From: Dermanyssus gallinae
Lineage: Eukaryota; Arthropoda; Arachnida; Mesostigmata; Dermanyssidae
Direction: 5' to 3'
Assembly (NCBI GenBank): GCA_003439945.1
Contig: QVRM01005258.1
Location: 137,501-201,500, forward strand
DNA: 64,000 nt
Shown: positions 19,400 to 33,065 of the stretch, one piece after another
How positions within the stretch are numbered: position 1 is the stretch's first letter
Layout: every line of letters starts with the position of its first letter
Made by a program: the position numbers and the translations under genes
The notes under the pieces: model-generated
What the model was told of the DNA's origin: nothing
What the model saw: only the letters and a program-made list of their open reading frames with translations
Databases searched by the model: none

Positions 19400-22350
19400 A
19401 ATAGTACCAACCAACCGAAGTAGATGAAGTCGAAGCCGAGGTGGTAACGCTCGCTAACGCTTGCTAACGCTTTAACGCGCGCACGCAGTAGCCCTTTTAC
19501 AGCTGGTGCTGCTTCGTACATTGCTAGTCTTGTGGTGTGTATGGGGGTTTGTGTACGTGCCCGGGTATGTACGTACGCACGCCTTCAAGACTAGCACACC
19601 GCAGGCGAGCTCGTATACTCGTCGTACGAACGCGTTGAATATGGGCGCGGCCGGTGGGTGTCGCCGCCCGCTCCGCCACCCACTGCGCCCCGCTCCCCCC
19701 TCGGCCACCTTCTGGTAGCGCCGCCATCGCTGCAGTTGCTGTACATCAAGTGCAGCGCAAGCCCACCCAGGGCGAGACTTGGCGAGACGAAAAGTTGCAT
19801 CCATGCATCCACACACGGGCACACATAGACACAGACATAGATATGTGTGCACACACATACAGACACCCACGTGCATACATGGCCGTCGACGCCCGCACCC
19901 CGCATCGATGTGCACACAACCAGTGAAAGATACCGCCGGGGGCGGCAATAAACGACACAAGTTGGACGTCGTCACGCCCAGTCGAAGACGGCGGCGGCGG
20001 CGACAATGAGACATTGACGTTAGCCCCTTTGGCCTCTACTGCCGAGTCATTTGCAAGTTCGGAGGACTTTGCATCGCCGCCGTAGTATCACGACCTAAGC
20101 GAAGGGCAGACGGGGGAGGGGGATCAACGACCCGGGGGAAACACAAGTAGCTGAAGAAAGGCTGCCAACCGAGAGAACGGCTGCGTCGAGGTCAGAGCTC
20201 GAAACACCGACCTCAACTGCGCGATAAACACGCGGTCCAGAGTGGGCGATGCGAAATCTGTGTGTGTGTGGGAGTGTGTACGCCCCTTATCGTTCTTTTT
20301 CCACTTTAATATTTTACGAGCAAGGCGGATGTTACGCCTACCGTCATAGAATTAAGTTAACCTATCGTATATATATACATATTTTTTTTTAATTATTCTA
20401 TTTAACAGCCTTACATTTCCTGTAAACGCGTGCGACGTTACGGGAGGTCCAGTGTAGAACCCAGTCAACTCTGAAGGGTTCCGCGGACCGAAGCCGTCTT
20501 ACTCCGTGCACATCGAGCGACAGACACTGTTTTAAGAAATTATTGATGTCTTTATGCTTACTCTTGCTACTACTTTGCGTCTATAGCGTGTGATACGCCC
20601 AAAGTACACGAGGGAGTATGATCGCCCTTAGTATTGCTCTAATTGCTGCTGCAGCCAAATTGCATGCCAAAGTTGGCTGTCCTGATGGTTACGCTCGCTC
20701 GCCAGCAGTTATGAATGCGCCACGACAGACATTCTAAGTCGAAGATCCACCATGAGACCAGATCGATGCGCGGTATGCTTGTGGAGGAGATGGCCCTATG
20801 TCAGAGCCAGACTCGATGAGTTATTGGCCAGAAGTTGATTATTGGCTCCACTCCTTCTAGATCTTCCTTCGATTTACCCTTGCGCGATCAAACTGTCGTC
20901 ATGCCCGCCCTTGCATCCATGGACATCATCCATCCACATGCATACAGAACAGAAGTATAGACATTATTGACAAAGCAGACTCTCAGTTGCACACTTTCCC
21001 TGCGAGCTTGCCCACTACCTATCCACAGCACACCAGTTAGAGGACAGCCAGGCCAGGCATGCCGGGATCGGTTATATTGAATACAATAGAGATATCTACA
21101 GTAGAGATACGACGTTGGTCGTCCGGCCAACCAACCTCGACCAGTGTGAAGAGTTTTTTTGGCCGGTTAGTGTTGTCGGTTCTGTTTTCACGATGTTCAC
21201 GATGGTCGGCATCAACGACAAACTTTCCAGCTGCTCCGCCTTGGCCTGACACCAGGCCGTCGACTCGGCCTCTGCTCATTGTCACGTCTGCGGCCGGTTC
21301 GACGAGACGTGGCTCTTTTTCGTCGTTGCTGTCTGCTCATGATATCTATTTCTCACTCGTTCGCCATCACCGTCACCTCCACCACCACCACCACCACCAC
21401 CTCAACTCCGAGGTGGTTCACTAAGTTGTCCCACTTCGGACGCAAAGCGACCCTATTGTGTGTGACGGCCATCAAGTAGTGTGACACCGCCGTCGACGAC
21501 GACGACGATGCCAGTCAGCCGCCGCCCGCGCGCCCTGCTCGGAAAACTCAATATGCCCTGCCGATGTCTGTGATTGTCAGTCACTCTAGCTAGTGCAAAC
21601 GTATCGAGTCGTCCCACGCTCATCCCTTAACCAGCTGATCGAGTGCTGGTAGCAGTGGTCGTTGGGCGTGTGTGTGGGTATGTGAGTTGCCGTTGTATAG
21701 AACACGATGATTAGAGACAGATACGACCCACGGCGATAGAGAGCGATAGAAGGAGGGAGAAATAGGATGAAGCCTCTGCTTATTCTTCTATATATATAGT
21801 AGTAGTACTAGTATATATATATACTAGTACTACTATATATATATATATATATATACTACTACTACTACTACTACTACTACTACGACGGCTACTTCTATCT
21901 CTATTCTAGCGGGGCGACAAAGATTATCATAGACCACGATGAAGGCGTGCAGGACAGCGACAGCGAATATGAAAACAGGAGCTACTGCAACTGCGTATTA
22001 CCATCAGCTAGCATCGGTAGCATCACTTCGAGTTGTTGCTGATCCATCTTGCTGCACTTGAAGCTCGGCCGATAACCAACCACGGGCGGCGCATGCTCTC
22101 CGTCGTCTTCTGCTTTTTACTGTTTTTTTTATTTGCGAATCTTACAGAGATCTATGTATGACTGGATCATAACTGGTCAGCAGCTCGTTTTTCAGCACTT
22201 TCTTTGGCGCAGTATCATGTGGTAACTAACGCACGCTAGCTGATCAATCAATACAAATTAACTAGTAGGCCATTACTGACAGTAGGCTATTACCGTACGC
22301 GGTAATCATGCCACAGCCGCTGAACAACCAACATTCAAGAGGGCCGTCGA
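19400..22350. other. GC-richer non-coding block with simple repeats
   Basis: This block is richer in G and C than its surroundings, with cryptic CA/TG runs (19795-19900, 20260-20280), (CAC)n at about 21378-21402, (GAC)n at about 21495-21510 and the palindromic microsatellite. Several ORFs overlap on both strands at 19472-20014, as expected for GC-rich low-complexity DNA. A 10-bp inverted repeat (gctagtcttg at 19523-19532, complement at 19585-19594) lies within it. A promoter or 5' UTR of a host gene is possible but unsupported. Confidence 0.4.
21789..21856. repeat. Palindromic compound microsatellite
   Basis: (TA)n, then GTA units and CTAG, a central TA run, CTAG and TAC units, and (TA)n form a near-perfect palindrome. 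The left arm has one extra GTA compared with the right. It is followed by about nine CTA units at 21854-21883. Confidence 0.8.
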
Positions 22351-22370
22351 CCGAGTGATTGATTGTTCAC

Positions 22371-23250
<880 letters not shown>

Positions 23251-23254
23251 CTGA

Positions 23255-23995
23255 AGCAACAATTTAGAAAACTAAGAGAGTTTGCAAACTACAAATTTAA
23301 AGTTGTAAGGGAATTCAGTAAACACAGCACATTCACAGGGGAGGAGTGGCGGAGAAACGCGGATTTTTTCTGTACAAAGTTCAAGACAAAGCGCTCGAAT
23401 CTAAAAACCACGATCAGATAGAGCATGTTCAGTTGCTAAAGATTAGATAATTGAGAGAGTTGAGCACGGCGTGTGGGAAAGCTGATATTCCCAGTTTTAC
23501 AACTAAACTGGGCACGAGGGTGACGACAAGGCCGCCAGACAATACAAACGTGATCGTGGCTCATTTTTCCGACCCAGGCGGAGAAGACAGAAATCCGATT
23601 GCGGCTAATGAACAAAGATTCCACTCATAACAATGGGGAAGCAGTTAAAATGATCGTAGAGGGCATAGCCCAAGTAGCCAATGCCATGAGCCTGTAAACG
23701 ATCAAACGCCTAATGACATAATGTCCATCGGCTTTTGAAATAGCTGTGGACGCGTCACTAATGAAGAAACTGTTTGTAGATGATGAAAAAAGCCCGTCTG
23801 GCACTTTTCCCGAGGTTGGCCCGAAAACTAGCCTCGCCCCCAGCCTGCAGGCCCATCTGCCTCTTAAACATAGTTGCCAAAGCAGTGGAGTCGAGATTTG
23901 CCGGTTGATTCAATTATCCGATCAAGAAAAGGCACGCCCCGTTCGTAATGGTTCACGGCTAGTATATGTTCCGCGGAGAACGGCCAAATAATCTA
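23255..23995 (+). other. Possible unclassified coding relic
   Basis: A plus-strand frame from about 23268 is open for about 45 codons with protein-like composition (including KLREFANYKFKVVREF and WRRNADFFCTKF). Other frames carry further protein-like pieces to about 23620, and an 81-codon ORF lies at 23746-23991. No family was recognised. It may be a decayed mobile-element protein or chance. Confidence 0.25.
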
Positions 23996-24237
23996 AAACG
24001 TCAGCAAGATGCGTCTTGATGTATCGGGAGCCGAAGAGAAGATATAAACATGTGGAACTTAGCCTATAAAGGAATGCTAGAAAATTGGTTGGTAAATCAG
24101 AATGGATTCGAGCTACTTAGGCGACCCGGCGATTCGGGCTACAACTGCAATATGTATTGTATAGGCAATATTTTATTTGTTAAATAAATAATGAAAAAAC
24201 AACTTATACGCCAATGGTTACGTAATAAAGGTTTCCG

Positions 24238-24339
24238 CCGGGTGTAAACACCTAATATATATATTCATTTTTAAGTGAGTTTTAGTGATGTGTGAACATG
24301 TACGATGACCAAAACTTCATTCATTCGTAAAGCTAATGC

Positions 24340-24405
<66 letters not shown>
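24238..24405 (+). repeat. (TA)n-tailed dispersed repeat, copy 1
   Basis: It starts ccgggtgtaaacacct, runs about 100 bp and ends in a long (TA)n tract (24340-24405). A second copy with the same start, order and tail lies at 25253-25391, and upstream flanks differ, so the left boundary is real. The start contains the small palindrome ggtgtaaacacc. Orientation is arbitrary and the class is unknown. Confidence 0.6.
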
Positions 24406-24409
<4 letters not shown>

Positions 24410-25252
24410 CTATAAAGTCTATATCTATAAAGAGCTGCTAGAAAACCTTTGACTTGATGCTTTAAAACGAGTCGCATGGTGGATTAGGTTTCACTACAAT
24501 AACTATAATGAATGTCTCAACTATGTAGGTTGGCGGGATCACCAGGTTTTTAATGAGCTCGAGAGTTCCACACAAACGCATAGGCATTAAGCATTCTTGT
24601 TCGTGGTCCCTGCCAGTGAAATGAGTCCGGAAACGATCACTGTAATAGAGCGGCCAACCGCGCTTTTACTTATTTTAGCATCACAGTAGGCAAATGTCAA
24701 TAGTTGTACGTACGGTAATCATAACGTCCACTGGCATGCGGACATCTTTGGATGTTGATGCCTGAGCAGTCGACGCCGCGAACCAGCGCTGACTCAAACT
24801 CTTCAACGCGGGTCTCCAGCAGAGCGCTGCAGTCCTTAGCCATAGGCACGGATCGTATGCACAGTGACCAGTAGTCCCGAATGCTGAAACAATTAGCATT
24901 AGTTACTTAGCGACATTAGTGAACTGAGCGACTGCGTACGCTATGCACCTGCGACGTTTAAGGCAGTCGTGTACAGCAACAGACAGTAATTTAACCAAGT
25001 TGTTATGTACAGCAACAGTAATTTAACTACGTGTTGCTCATGGCCCAGAGCTGATACTGTCTGTCACTAAGCACTCATTTCCCTACGAGATCCCTACTTT
25101 GCCCCCAACTTCTGGTTGCAGCCCGCTTCTGCTACTTGCGACTACCAAATGTAATCCTGCGTTCGTCGTTATCGTCTTCTTTTTGTTCCATGAATGCTTT
25201 ACACAAGTCATTTTTCGAGGAGAGTTTCACAGCGGCGCTGAGAGAGGCTTCA

Positions 25253-25352
25253 ACCGGGTGTAAACACCTTACATATCGATTTTTTAAAGTGAGTTTCATT
25301 GATATGTGAACACGTACGATGACCATGAGTTCATTATTTCGTAAGGCAAATG

Positions 25353-25391
<39 letters not shown>
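25253..25391 (+). repeat. (TA)n-tailed dispersed repeat, copy 2
   Basis: It matches copy 1 through shared blocks ccgggtgtaaacacc, aagtgagttt, tgtgaaca, gtacgatgacca and ttcgtaa in the same order, then (TA)n at about 25357-25391. The copies differ by scattered substitutions. Confidence 0.6.
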
Positions 25392-25399
<8 letters not shown>

Positions 25400-26290
25400 T
25401 ATATAAATTAGGCCAACACCTGTAAAGCACCAATTTCGCTCCATTCTCAAGGAGACGATAAATAGAGTAGCGACAATAGAGGTGGTTCTAGTAGTAGTCG
25501 GTAGTAATAAGTCGAAGGTGACTTTTCCTGACGTTGCAAACGACACAGGAATAAATCTGTGCTCATTTCGCCGCTTAACACCTTACTTGGGGCGGTCCGG
25601 GCAAGGATTCAATGCTATTTGCGGCTCAGCGGAAGGATCTGTCAGCGCGATTATCGCTTATCCTTATTGAGAGGAGAGAGCAGCGATAACAGTATCAGCA
25701 ACGACACCAGCAGAAAGCCCGCTTGATTAGTTTGGATTAGGCTTCCAAAGCCGTGGACAACACTATCGACACGCACATTATTTGGGAAGGAGGCCAGCAC
25801 ACCACAGGCTCTCACAACAGAGAAAGCAAGGTAGAATAGAATTATCGAGTAACCGAGAGCAGCAAAAACAGCGACAGTCGCGTTTGCTTTTGTTGTTGTT
25901 GGTGTTGTTGTTGTTTTCATTGTTGTTGTAGATGTTGTTGTGGCTACGGTTATTGTTGTTGCTATTCCTGTTGACGACGTGATTGAAACGACCCATATCC
26001 TGCTACAGCCAGCGCGATTAGTGATCACCAATCAAAGCTGTCGCATCCAGAAGCCTCTGCTGGAGAAGGGTCCATTGCAACGGGGCAGGGCGCTCTGCAC
26101 CCCCCTACGCTGTGCTAGCCGACCACTACAAAGTAGGCTAACTGACGCCTATAGAGGTCAACGGTAACAACAATAGTGTGGTCTTAACCCGGTTCATAAA
26201 AGCATCGTTGCAGTACACAACTTTTAAACTACATATATAGCAACGAAGGAAACATTTAGTGATATTAGTAGCTACAGCAGAAAAAAAAAA
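25392..26290. other. Non-coding stretch with degenerate (GTT)n
   Basis: It contains a T-run at 25391-25400 and a GTT-rich block at about 25885-25965. ORFs on both strands across the GTT block are low complexity. No gene is recognised. Confidence 0.5.

Positions 26291-26318
<28 letters not shown>
26290..26318. repeat. (AAT)n microsatellite
   Basis: About nine AAT units preceded by an A-run. Confidence 0.9.
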
Positions 26319-26323
<5 letters not shown>

Positions 26324-26904
26324 CATCATCATTGTCTAATGGTAATATAAAGCTAATAGTATTATTGATATTTATGCATGTTAAAATGGAGTATTTTTTA
26401 TTGACAACGCCCTCTTTAGGCGGTAAGTTAATCAGAGCAATTTATTGCCGGGAATTAAGGTAGCATTTACGCAATGCGTGCAATTAAGAAAAAATCGAGT
26501 TTCGCTCTTTGACTAGACATGTCTCTGATAACACGGAGCACTCACAGATCAACTAGCCCGTTGAATGCTTCTAAACAGATTCCAGGCCAACTAAATCTTT
26601 TCCAGCCAGACAAGGTCGGAATCTCCCTGGTATGGGTGTATGTGTGACCTCCTGAAACAACGTCTTAGGCAATTACTTCAGAAAAATAGAGAATATATGT
26701 TTTTCAAATTTTTCTCTAACGAACGTTCCGGCTCTTACCCTCTTTTTTGACACTTTTGTGGCACATATTCGGCTTTGTTCGAAAATACTGCATGCAAATG
26801 TATGTTTGAAAATATTGCATGCAAAAACTTCTGTTTCACAATAAACCCTTATAACAACATGAAATGATCAATCACAGAACTTAATTGCGCCACCGAAGTG
26901 TAGA

Positions 26905-26998
26905 GTATCACCTGGGTCGAACCTGCGATCGAGCACGCCAGAAGCTAGGGAAAAGGTAGCTTGCGTCCTAACCTCCCAGACCACGCCACCAGTTTAGT
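26905..26998 (-). mobile_element. tRNA-derived SINE-like block
   Basis: On the minus strand an A-box-like tggcgtggtctgg is followed about 55 nt later by the B-box-like ggttcgaccc, the spacing of an RNA polymerase III internal promoter. Between them aagcta and tagctt could form an anticodon-like stem. It does not fold as a full tRNA. The 3' end and target-site duplication were not found. Confidence 0.4.
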
Positions 26999-26999
26999 A

Positions 27000-28315
27000 G
27001 GATTAGGCTCCAATAGACAAAGAAAGGCCAACGCTCACATTAGAGATAAACACTCGTACCATGACACGAGAGCTACTAACGAACACTCAGATAGTGTAAA
27101 CAATGCTTTGCTAACCTTGGACAGTGCCCTCTCTGCATTCTTATCAGTCTGCAATTTCCGTGACGTTTCCCACGTCTAGTTAAACGGGCAAATGGTCCAG
27201 CTTAGTCAAGAATACTATTGGGTGATACTACAACTGCTTAGCTATCGAAAGGCACGACATGTATTTATACATACATTGCTTTGTTGGTTGTTAAGAGGCT
27301 TTAGTCCTGCTCGGTTGGCAGCATATATGCGTTGAGTGACAACGATGCACCCATTCATTTAACCTTGTCCTAGGTAGACACCTCCTTAGAATGCTCTCAT
27401 TCTAGCCTCGAAAAGACCAGCCAGACACAGGCAACTGTATTTTCTACCACGACACAGGACGTTATTTTATATACGTACCGACTTATAAATATGTCTATGT
27501 ACACATCTACTTCCATTTCCAAACTTTTCGCTTCTGACACAGCTACGACGAACGACTTGCCGAAAACATACGCAGAAATAGTACCCTGACGATCGAGGTA
27601 CCTCTCTCCCTCTTTCTTTCCCTTTGCCCCCTCTGTCTGCTGTTCCCGGTACGTACCCGATTGCTTGTCTCTATGTTGCGACCTCATTGTTGCACCATCC
27701 CCTGCCTTTCGGAAGCTTTCAAATGCAACGAGCTACTGCGAGTAATACATAGTGCGTTGGCTCGCAATCACACATAATATCGTCCCTTGTTAACAATCAC
27801 CAGAGGCTAATCCTTCGAGTAGCACGAGTTACTATATTGGTTGACAGACAATCGCAGGCCAATGGCAAGTGGACGCCACACTTAATCTCCGCCCAGCCAT
27901 TGATGCTTGGTTACCATGAACTTCTGTTACTTCAAGAGCTAAGTGACTCAGCATAGAATACAAGCAACAATAGACGGATAAAAACCACGTATTATCCCTT
28001 TTGTCGTTCAGTTTAGTCCTTCCGAAGTTCAACATATCTAGTCCAACGATCCTCAATAGCCTTTATTTCACAAGCGAATTTTCAGAATCCTTAGACACAA
28101 AATACTCGCGTAGGTCATTATATTATTGTTGCTCCAATATCTCGATTTGATGGGATACTTTTTGAGAGTTCGGAAGGGATGGGAGTCGCACGGGGCCAGG
28201 TCCGTGCTCGACAATTGTTGTTCTATGACACGCTCTTCCAGCTGGTTCGAGAGTGTTGCGTAGTGTTCCCCAGTTATCGCATTCCCGTCCATTCCCGTAG
28301 AAAGATAGTCAATTA
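27000..28315. other. Non-coding stretch, nothing recognised
   Basis: Short ORFs only, with no motif, repeat boundary or RNA gene that can be supported. Confidence 0.45.
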
Positions 28316-28317
28316 AT

Positions 28318-28960
28318 AGAGCAAGCTGACGAGTTGCAAAGACTCAACAAGTTGACACTGTCTACCCTCGAGGCCCTACTGAACACAATTCTATCTAGTG
28401 CACGGGAACAGACATTACTTCCCATTTCTAAAGGGGGCATCGGGGCACCAAATTTACTGGCCCTGGCCAGGCTTGCCGTAGTCTCATCAATGCTAAGCGC
28501 GAAAACAGGCAACCGCCTTTTTGATACAGCGGGAGTCAGCCAGTTTAGAAACCGCTTAGCCCACCTCCAGAAGAACCTTAAGGTACTATGCCCGCGTGAT
28601 TGGAGTGCCCCTTTGCACGATGAGGTACAGCGAATCTCTTTAACGAAGCTGCCGACGACACAACCAGAGCTCTTCTGAACGCTGTGCCCGCCAAGGATTC
28701 GGTTGCCTGGTTGCACGCGCCAAGTACCCCCATAGGTACTCTTCTTGATGATGAGACAACTCACATAGCCATCTTCTAGCAGGACGACGCCCGAGGCATG
28801 CCGCTATTCATGAGACTTTTATCAGAGCCCTTAGGTCATGCGATCGTCCTTGAATCTTTAAACCCCCAGACCTCTGCGCGGAGGACGGCAGGCGTCCAGA
28901 CAGAAAGACACTTACACCCTCCGAGCAAGGCAAAATGCTGGTAATGTAAACGCTGCCTCC
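28318..28960 (+). pseudogene. Non-LTR RT relic, family A copy 2 (C-terminal part)
   Basis: A 114-codon frame (28334-28678) carries SKGGIGAPNLLALARLA, typical of the region after the RT palm, then DWSAPLHDEVQ. Past a stop, the same family sequence continues as NAVPAKDSVAWLHA, RHAAIHETFIRA and, near 28855-28930, EDGRRPDRKTLTP. These blocks match copy 1 at 15500-15800 and extend further toward the C-terminus. The RT core is missing. Several frameshifts separate the blocks, so it is dead. Confidence 0.6.
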
Positions 28961-29115
28961 GTTCGGGGAACGCTTCTGAGGTGGTCTCGGCCTGGGCTCA
29001 TAGAAACGGACGCGTGACGGTAACAATACACGCCCGCTAGAAACAATGGCTTATCTAATCTTCCGTGATAAGTGTAACATATACATATTGTATTATACGT
29101 AAAATAAATTGTTGA

Positions 29116-29118
<3 letters not shown>

Positions 29119-29152
<34 letters not shown>
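29119..29152. repeat. (TA)n microsatellite
   Basis: About 17 TA units. Confidence 0.9.
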
Positions 29153-29155
<3 letters not shown>

Positions 29156-29159
29156 CATA

Positions 29160-32100
29160 CAAACAGCTTATTTCCAGTTAAGCTGGTAAGGTTTGCATGT
29201 GTAAAGAACGGTTGAAGAAAGCTATGACATATTTATTATTATTAAAAACTTAATTCCTTTTACATCTCGAATGATGTTGTTACAGAAATAGCGTTCGTAT
29301 GCCGTTTCGTGATTTCTTCTTTTCTTTAAAATAAAGTCTCCACCTGAGATGAGTAGTAGATACACTCCAACAATGGCTTGAGACTCAAATTATTGCATAC
29401 CGAGTCTTATTATTATATTTATTATTAGGGAAGAGTCCATTAGTGTTAATATGGTCAGTATAATTTTAACTGGCTGGCTTATAAAAAGGCGAAAAACAAA
29501 TATGAAAATCTCAAATTTGACTTGTCTTAGAATTAATTTGTTTACATTCAGGGTAAATACCATTTACAAAGACGGTGATCGGCAGCTACCTCGGGATTCT
29601 TGTTAGCGCAGGGAAAAGTAGATCAAATATTCATATAAACGGACAAACCTGCCTTCGAATGAATCTTTTACAACTGACGTGCACTCTCAACAATAACAGA
29701 ATAACAACGGAAAGTACGCGAGATTTTTTTGATGCGTTAACTGGGGAACGTACCGTTTGTATTCTCCGCGCTCTATTTGAACATTTTACTCTACTTGTTT
29801 ATATTTTATATATATAAGAAAAAAACTACGATAACTTATTTTCTGTATAACATGAAAGTAATAACTTGAACATTTAAAGCAATAATTGACGCAGTATGCA
29901 TTGCCTCCTGCAAGAGCAGCAACAGCACACACAAATGCAGGCCCGGTGACTACGCTCCAGGGTAAGCGACTAAAACCGCAGCAGCATGACGAGGAAAATT
30001 CGCCAGGGTGCCTGCAGGACTTCGTGTGGGCAGACTATTGTTACGTTGATAGCATGTTAGTAACGGCATTCGGCCTTTAGGCATGCGCGTCTCGCATAGT
30101 CGTCGTTCATTTCTCCTTTAGCGCTATGACTCAAGCTTAGTCAGTAGCTGTGACTTCTATTTCACTTTGCGTCAGCAGCGGTTAGACCAATAACTAAGGT
30201 TATGCTGTGGTAGCGGTTACCCCAGCAATGTTCAGGGCGTTATTATACAATTCGCCGTATGTAATAATGCGAAAGTTCTACACGAAAGTTAATAACACAA
30301 GGTTCTAGAACGATGACAGTCAAAGTAGACCGCAAGCATATTGCCCGCTTGGCCGACCTGTCGACCGCCCCGACGCAAGTGCATGTGAATACACTTCTAA
30401 CGAAGTTTACGAAAAACATAGCCACAGTCGCTGGGCTGTCCATGGTCAAGGGACAGAGATGGACGTTTATAAAGCCACACAGAACGCCTGCGTTTGCTTT
30501 GTTGCGGTGTTGCGTATGCAATTGCTCTAGCCGTTTCTCGTTGTGTATTCCATTTTCTTCCCTACCTGCCTAACGTAGCCTTACGGCCCATCTACCCATC
30601 AACGTACGTACCTGCCCTATCCCCTGCTGGTTCATTTTCCTCTGTCTCAACCGATCGTCCTAGTTTAGTCTAGCATGCCTCCCCTGCAGATCATTCATCT
30701 GGAGTTCGTTCGTTTACCGATAGTGATGATGGTTGATGGGTGCGCTCGCTGTGTGCTTGCGGTACCTTGGTGCCGTGCGTCGTCAACGACCAAAGGTAGC
30801 ACATGTTGACGAGTCTCAGACAAATATACTGGCGAGTAGAACGAGAGCGAAGGCAACAGTCAAAAGCATTGACAGGGCGAAAGAGTGTGTGAGAGGGAGA
30901 GAGATATAAAAAAACAATCGAGGGGGGGGGGAGAGGGACATAAACGGCGGGTTAAGAAGTGTAACGCATGGAGGAGCTTGAGGCCTAATACTAGACAGAG
31001 AGACAGGCAGAGCAGAAATAGACGAACAGAACACGGGGAAGGACGAACAACGGGGCTAAAGTCCGGCAAAGGGCAAGGAAATGTGAAAGCAGTCTAGAAG
31101 ACAATAATGATGATGATGACGAGAACGAGTACGCCCGAAGACGACTTAGTGGAGTCAACAGAGAGAGAAGCGAGCTGCCAGACTTAGCAAGCGTGGCGGT
31201 GGTCGATGACGTCGGGCCGCCGAGGTCCCGCCAAAGAAGGATTACGCACCGAAGTCCAGTAGCGAAAGATTGCCGTGGAGCGGGGGGGGGGGGACTGAGG
31301 CGGACAAAGAAAGACGGGGGGTGTAGGTGGTGAAGCAGATTCGTAAACCACGATGGCTAAGGGCTCGTCTAGCCCGTTCTTGCTGCTGTTGCTGCTGGTA
31401 CCATTGCTCTAGTCTAGTAAGCAGCAGTCGCAGTAGCAGCAGCTTTGTTCGTTAGCTCCAGTCACCGTCATCGTCGTCGCCTGTAAAGGGGCTTGTTTGG
31501 CCGTCGGTCTGCAGGCCCCCTTTCTTGATCGTCGGGAGGAGGGGGAGGCGCAACCGGCAACGTCGAAAGCCACCAGGGCAGCGCGTCAGAAAACGACAGG
31601 AAAATAACGACGCCTCTCCCTGTCCCAGTGCCCGCCGGTCGTCCAGTTGAATTGTGCAGGGTTGGAGATGGGGAACGCGTCTCTGATTGTCGGCGACCTT
31701 ACCGTCAGACCTCAATTTCCTAAACTGACAGACGACGAACAGACAGACAGATAGATAGCCGGATACGCCGCATCTGTCTTCGCTGGTCTTATACAGTACC
31801 ACAAAGACAAACGAGGAAGAAATGGACGAAGGAAAAGGGGCACTCATCAATCCGGCCCATCTCCCCCTCTCCATCTCCGCTGTTCCGCCAGACAGAATAT
31901 CTTTGCCCAAAAGGGCAAAGACTGCTGCGGCCACATCAGCAGCCGTAGTAGCCGTTTAAGGAGCGTCACTGTTATCGGCTACCGGTGAGTGCCACGTACC
32001 GCAAACAAACATCACGTAATACGCAAGTAATAGACAGTAACGGCGTTGACGATATAAGATTCGTGTTAGTGGCAGCGAGACACGAACAACGTGCGAACAC

Positions 32101-33060
32101 AGCAGCTCCTCCGATCTTCGAGGTCGCGTTGACGGCCTGCCTTCTACTCTGCGGACTACAACATGCCTTGTGGACGGACAGGACCACGATACTACAAATC
32201 CGAACCGATAAATTTACGAAATTCGAATACATTTAGCTTCAGTTGCGCCACTTACTACCATTTCAGAACTATCAAGCTAGTATTTGAATGTGTCATGTTA
32301 GAACTTTACGATCAGAATACAATGCAGTAAAATGCGCCTTAGCACAAGACCATATTTATTTTCTGTCGCCATCCTGTCGAACACTTATCACCAGAAAAAA
32401 TGGAAATACGGGAAATACGTTTGTGTTTGTTGTTGTTATAACTCTTTTCAAAAATTGTCCTATGTTTGTGTAGAAGTGCGCTTGCAGAGAAGGCACCTTT
32501 TAGACTGTTAAGGATAAGCAATGCTAAGAAAATTGCGCTTATTCGCCTGCAGCGATTATTGGCTTTCTTCGTGTGTGTCTCTCCTTTGAGAAAAAAACAA
32601 CTAAGCCCTGTGGAATCAGAGGTAATACTCTTATTCTCACTCTCCTAACCCTCAAGTGGTTTCCTACTTTGGCGTTTCTAGCAGCGGCAGTTGAAGAGTG
32701 GAACAGAGAGTAATAATGATACGATTGCTTGCTGATTGCTAGATGAACAGACGGTGTACTTAGCAATGATTATCCGGGCTAATTGCTACGCTAGGGAAAC
32801 TAGATAGAGCAAGAGCAACAGGCAGCGGCTGCCCAACGACGCCTATCGGTTAGCATCTATGCCTAAATCTTTCTAATAATTTTTGCAGTGTTCGTGAGAA
32901 AGAGAGAGAGGAATAGTGAGTTAGGTGCGTGTGGTATTCAAGGAAATTAACTAGCCTACTCTCAATAAGGTAATAATTGGTACTAGCTTCAGGCAATTAT
33001 GACTCAACGGTGCTGTGACGGTCGACTTCCGCGCAAGTCGTGAGCTCTTTGGGGTCGATC
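29160..33060. other. Non-coding stretch; GC-richer part at 30800-31960
   Basis: No gene is recognised. A purine-rich segment near 30880-30960 contains a G-run at about 30922-30931, and a 12-G run lies at 31282-31293. CTG/CAG-rich runs occur at about 31378-31445. The longer ORFs at 30313-30573 (plus) and 31452-31934 (minus) have no recognisable domain and no supported exon boundaries. Confidence 0.45.
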
Positions 33061-33065
33061 TCTCA

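Noticed and set aside
19472..20014. 180-codon ORF with several overlapping ORFs on both strands
   Set aside because: Overlap in nearly all frames reflects GC-rich, CA/TG-rich low-complexity DNA, and no domain is visible.
31282..31293. G-run as a quadruplex-forming regulatory site
   Set aside because: A single G-run without a gene context gives no support for a regulatory role.
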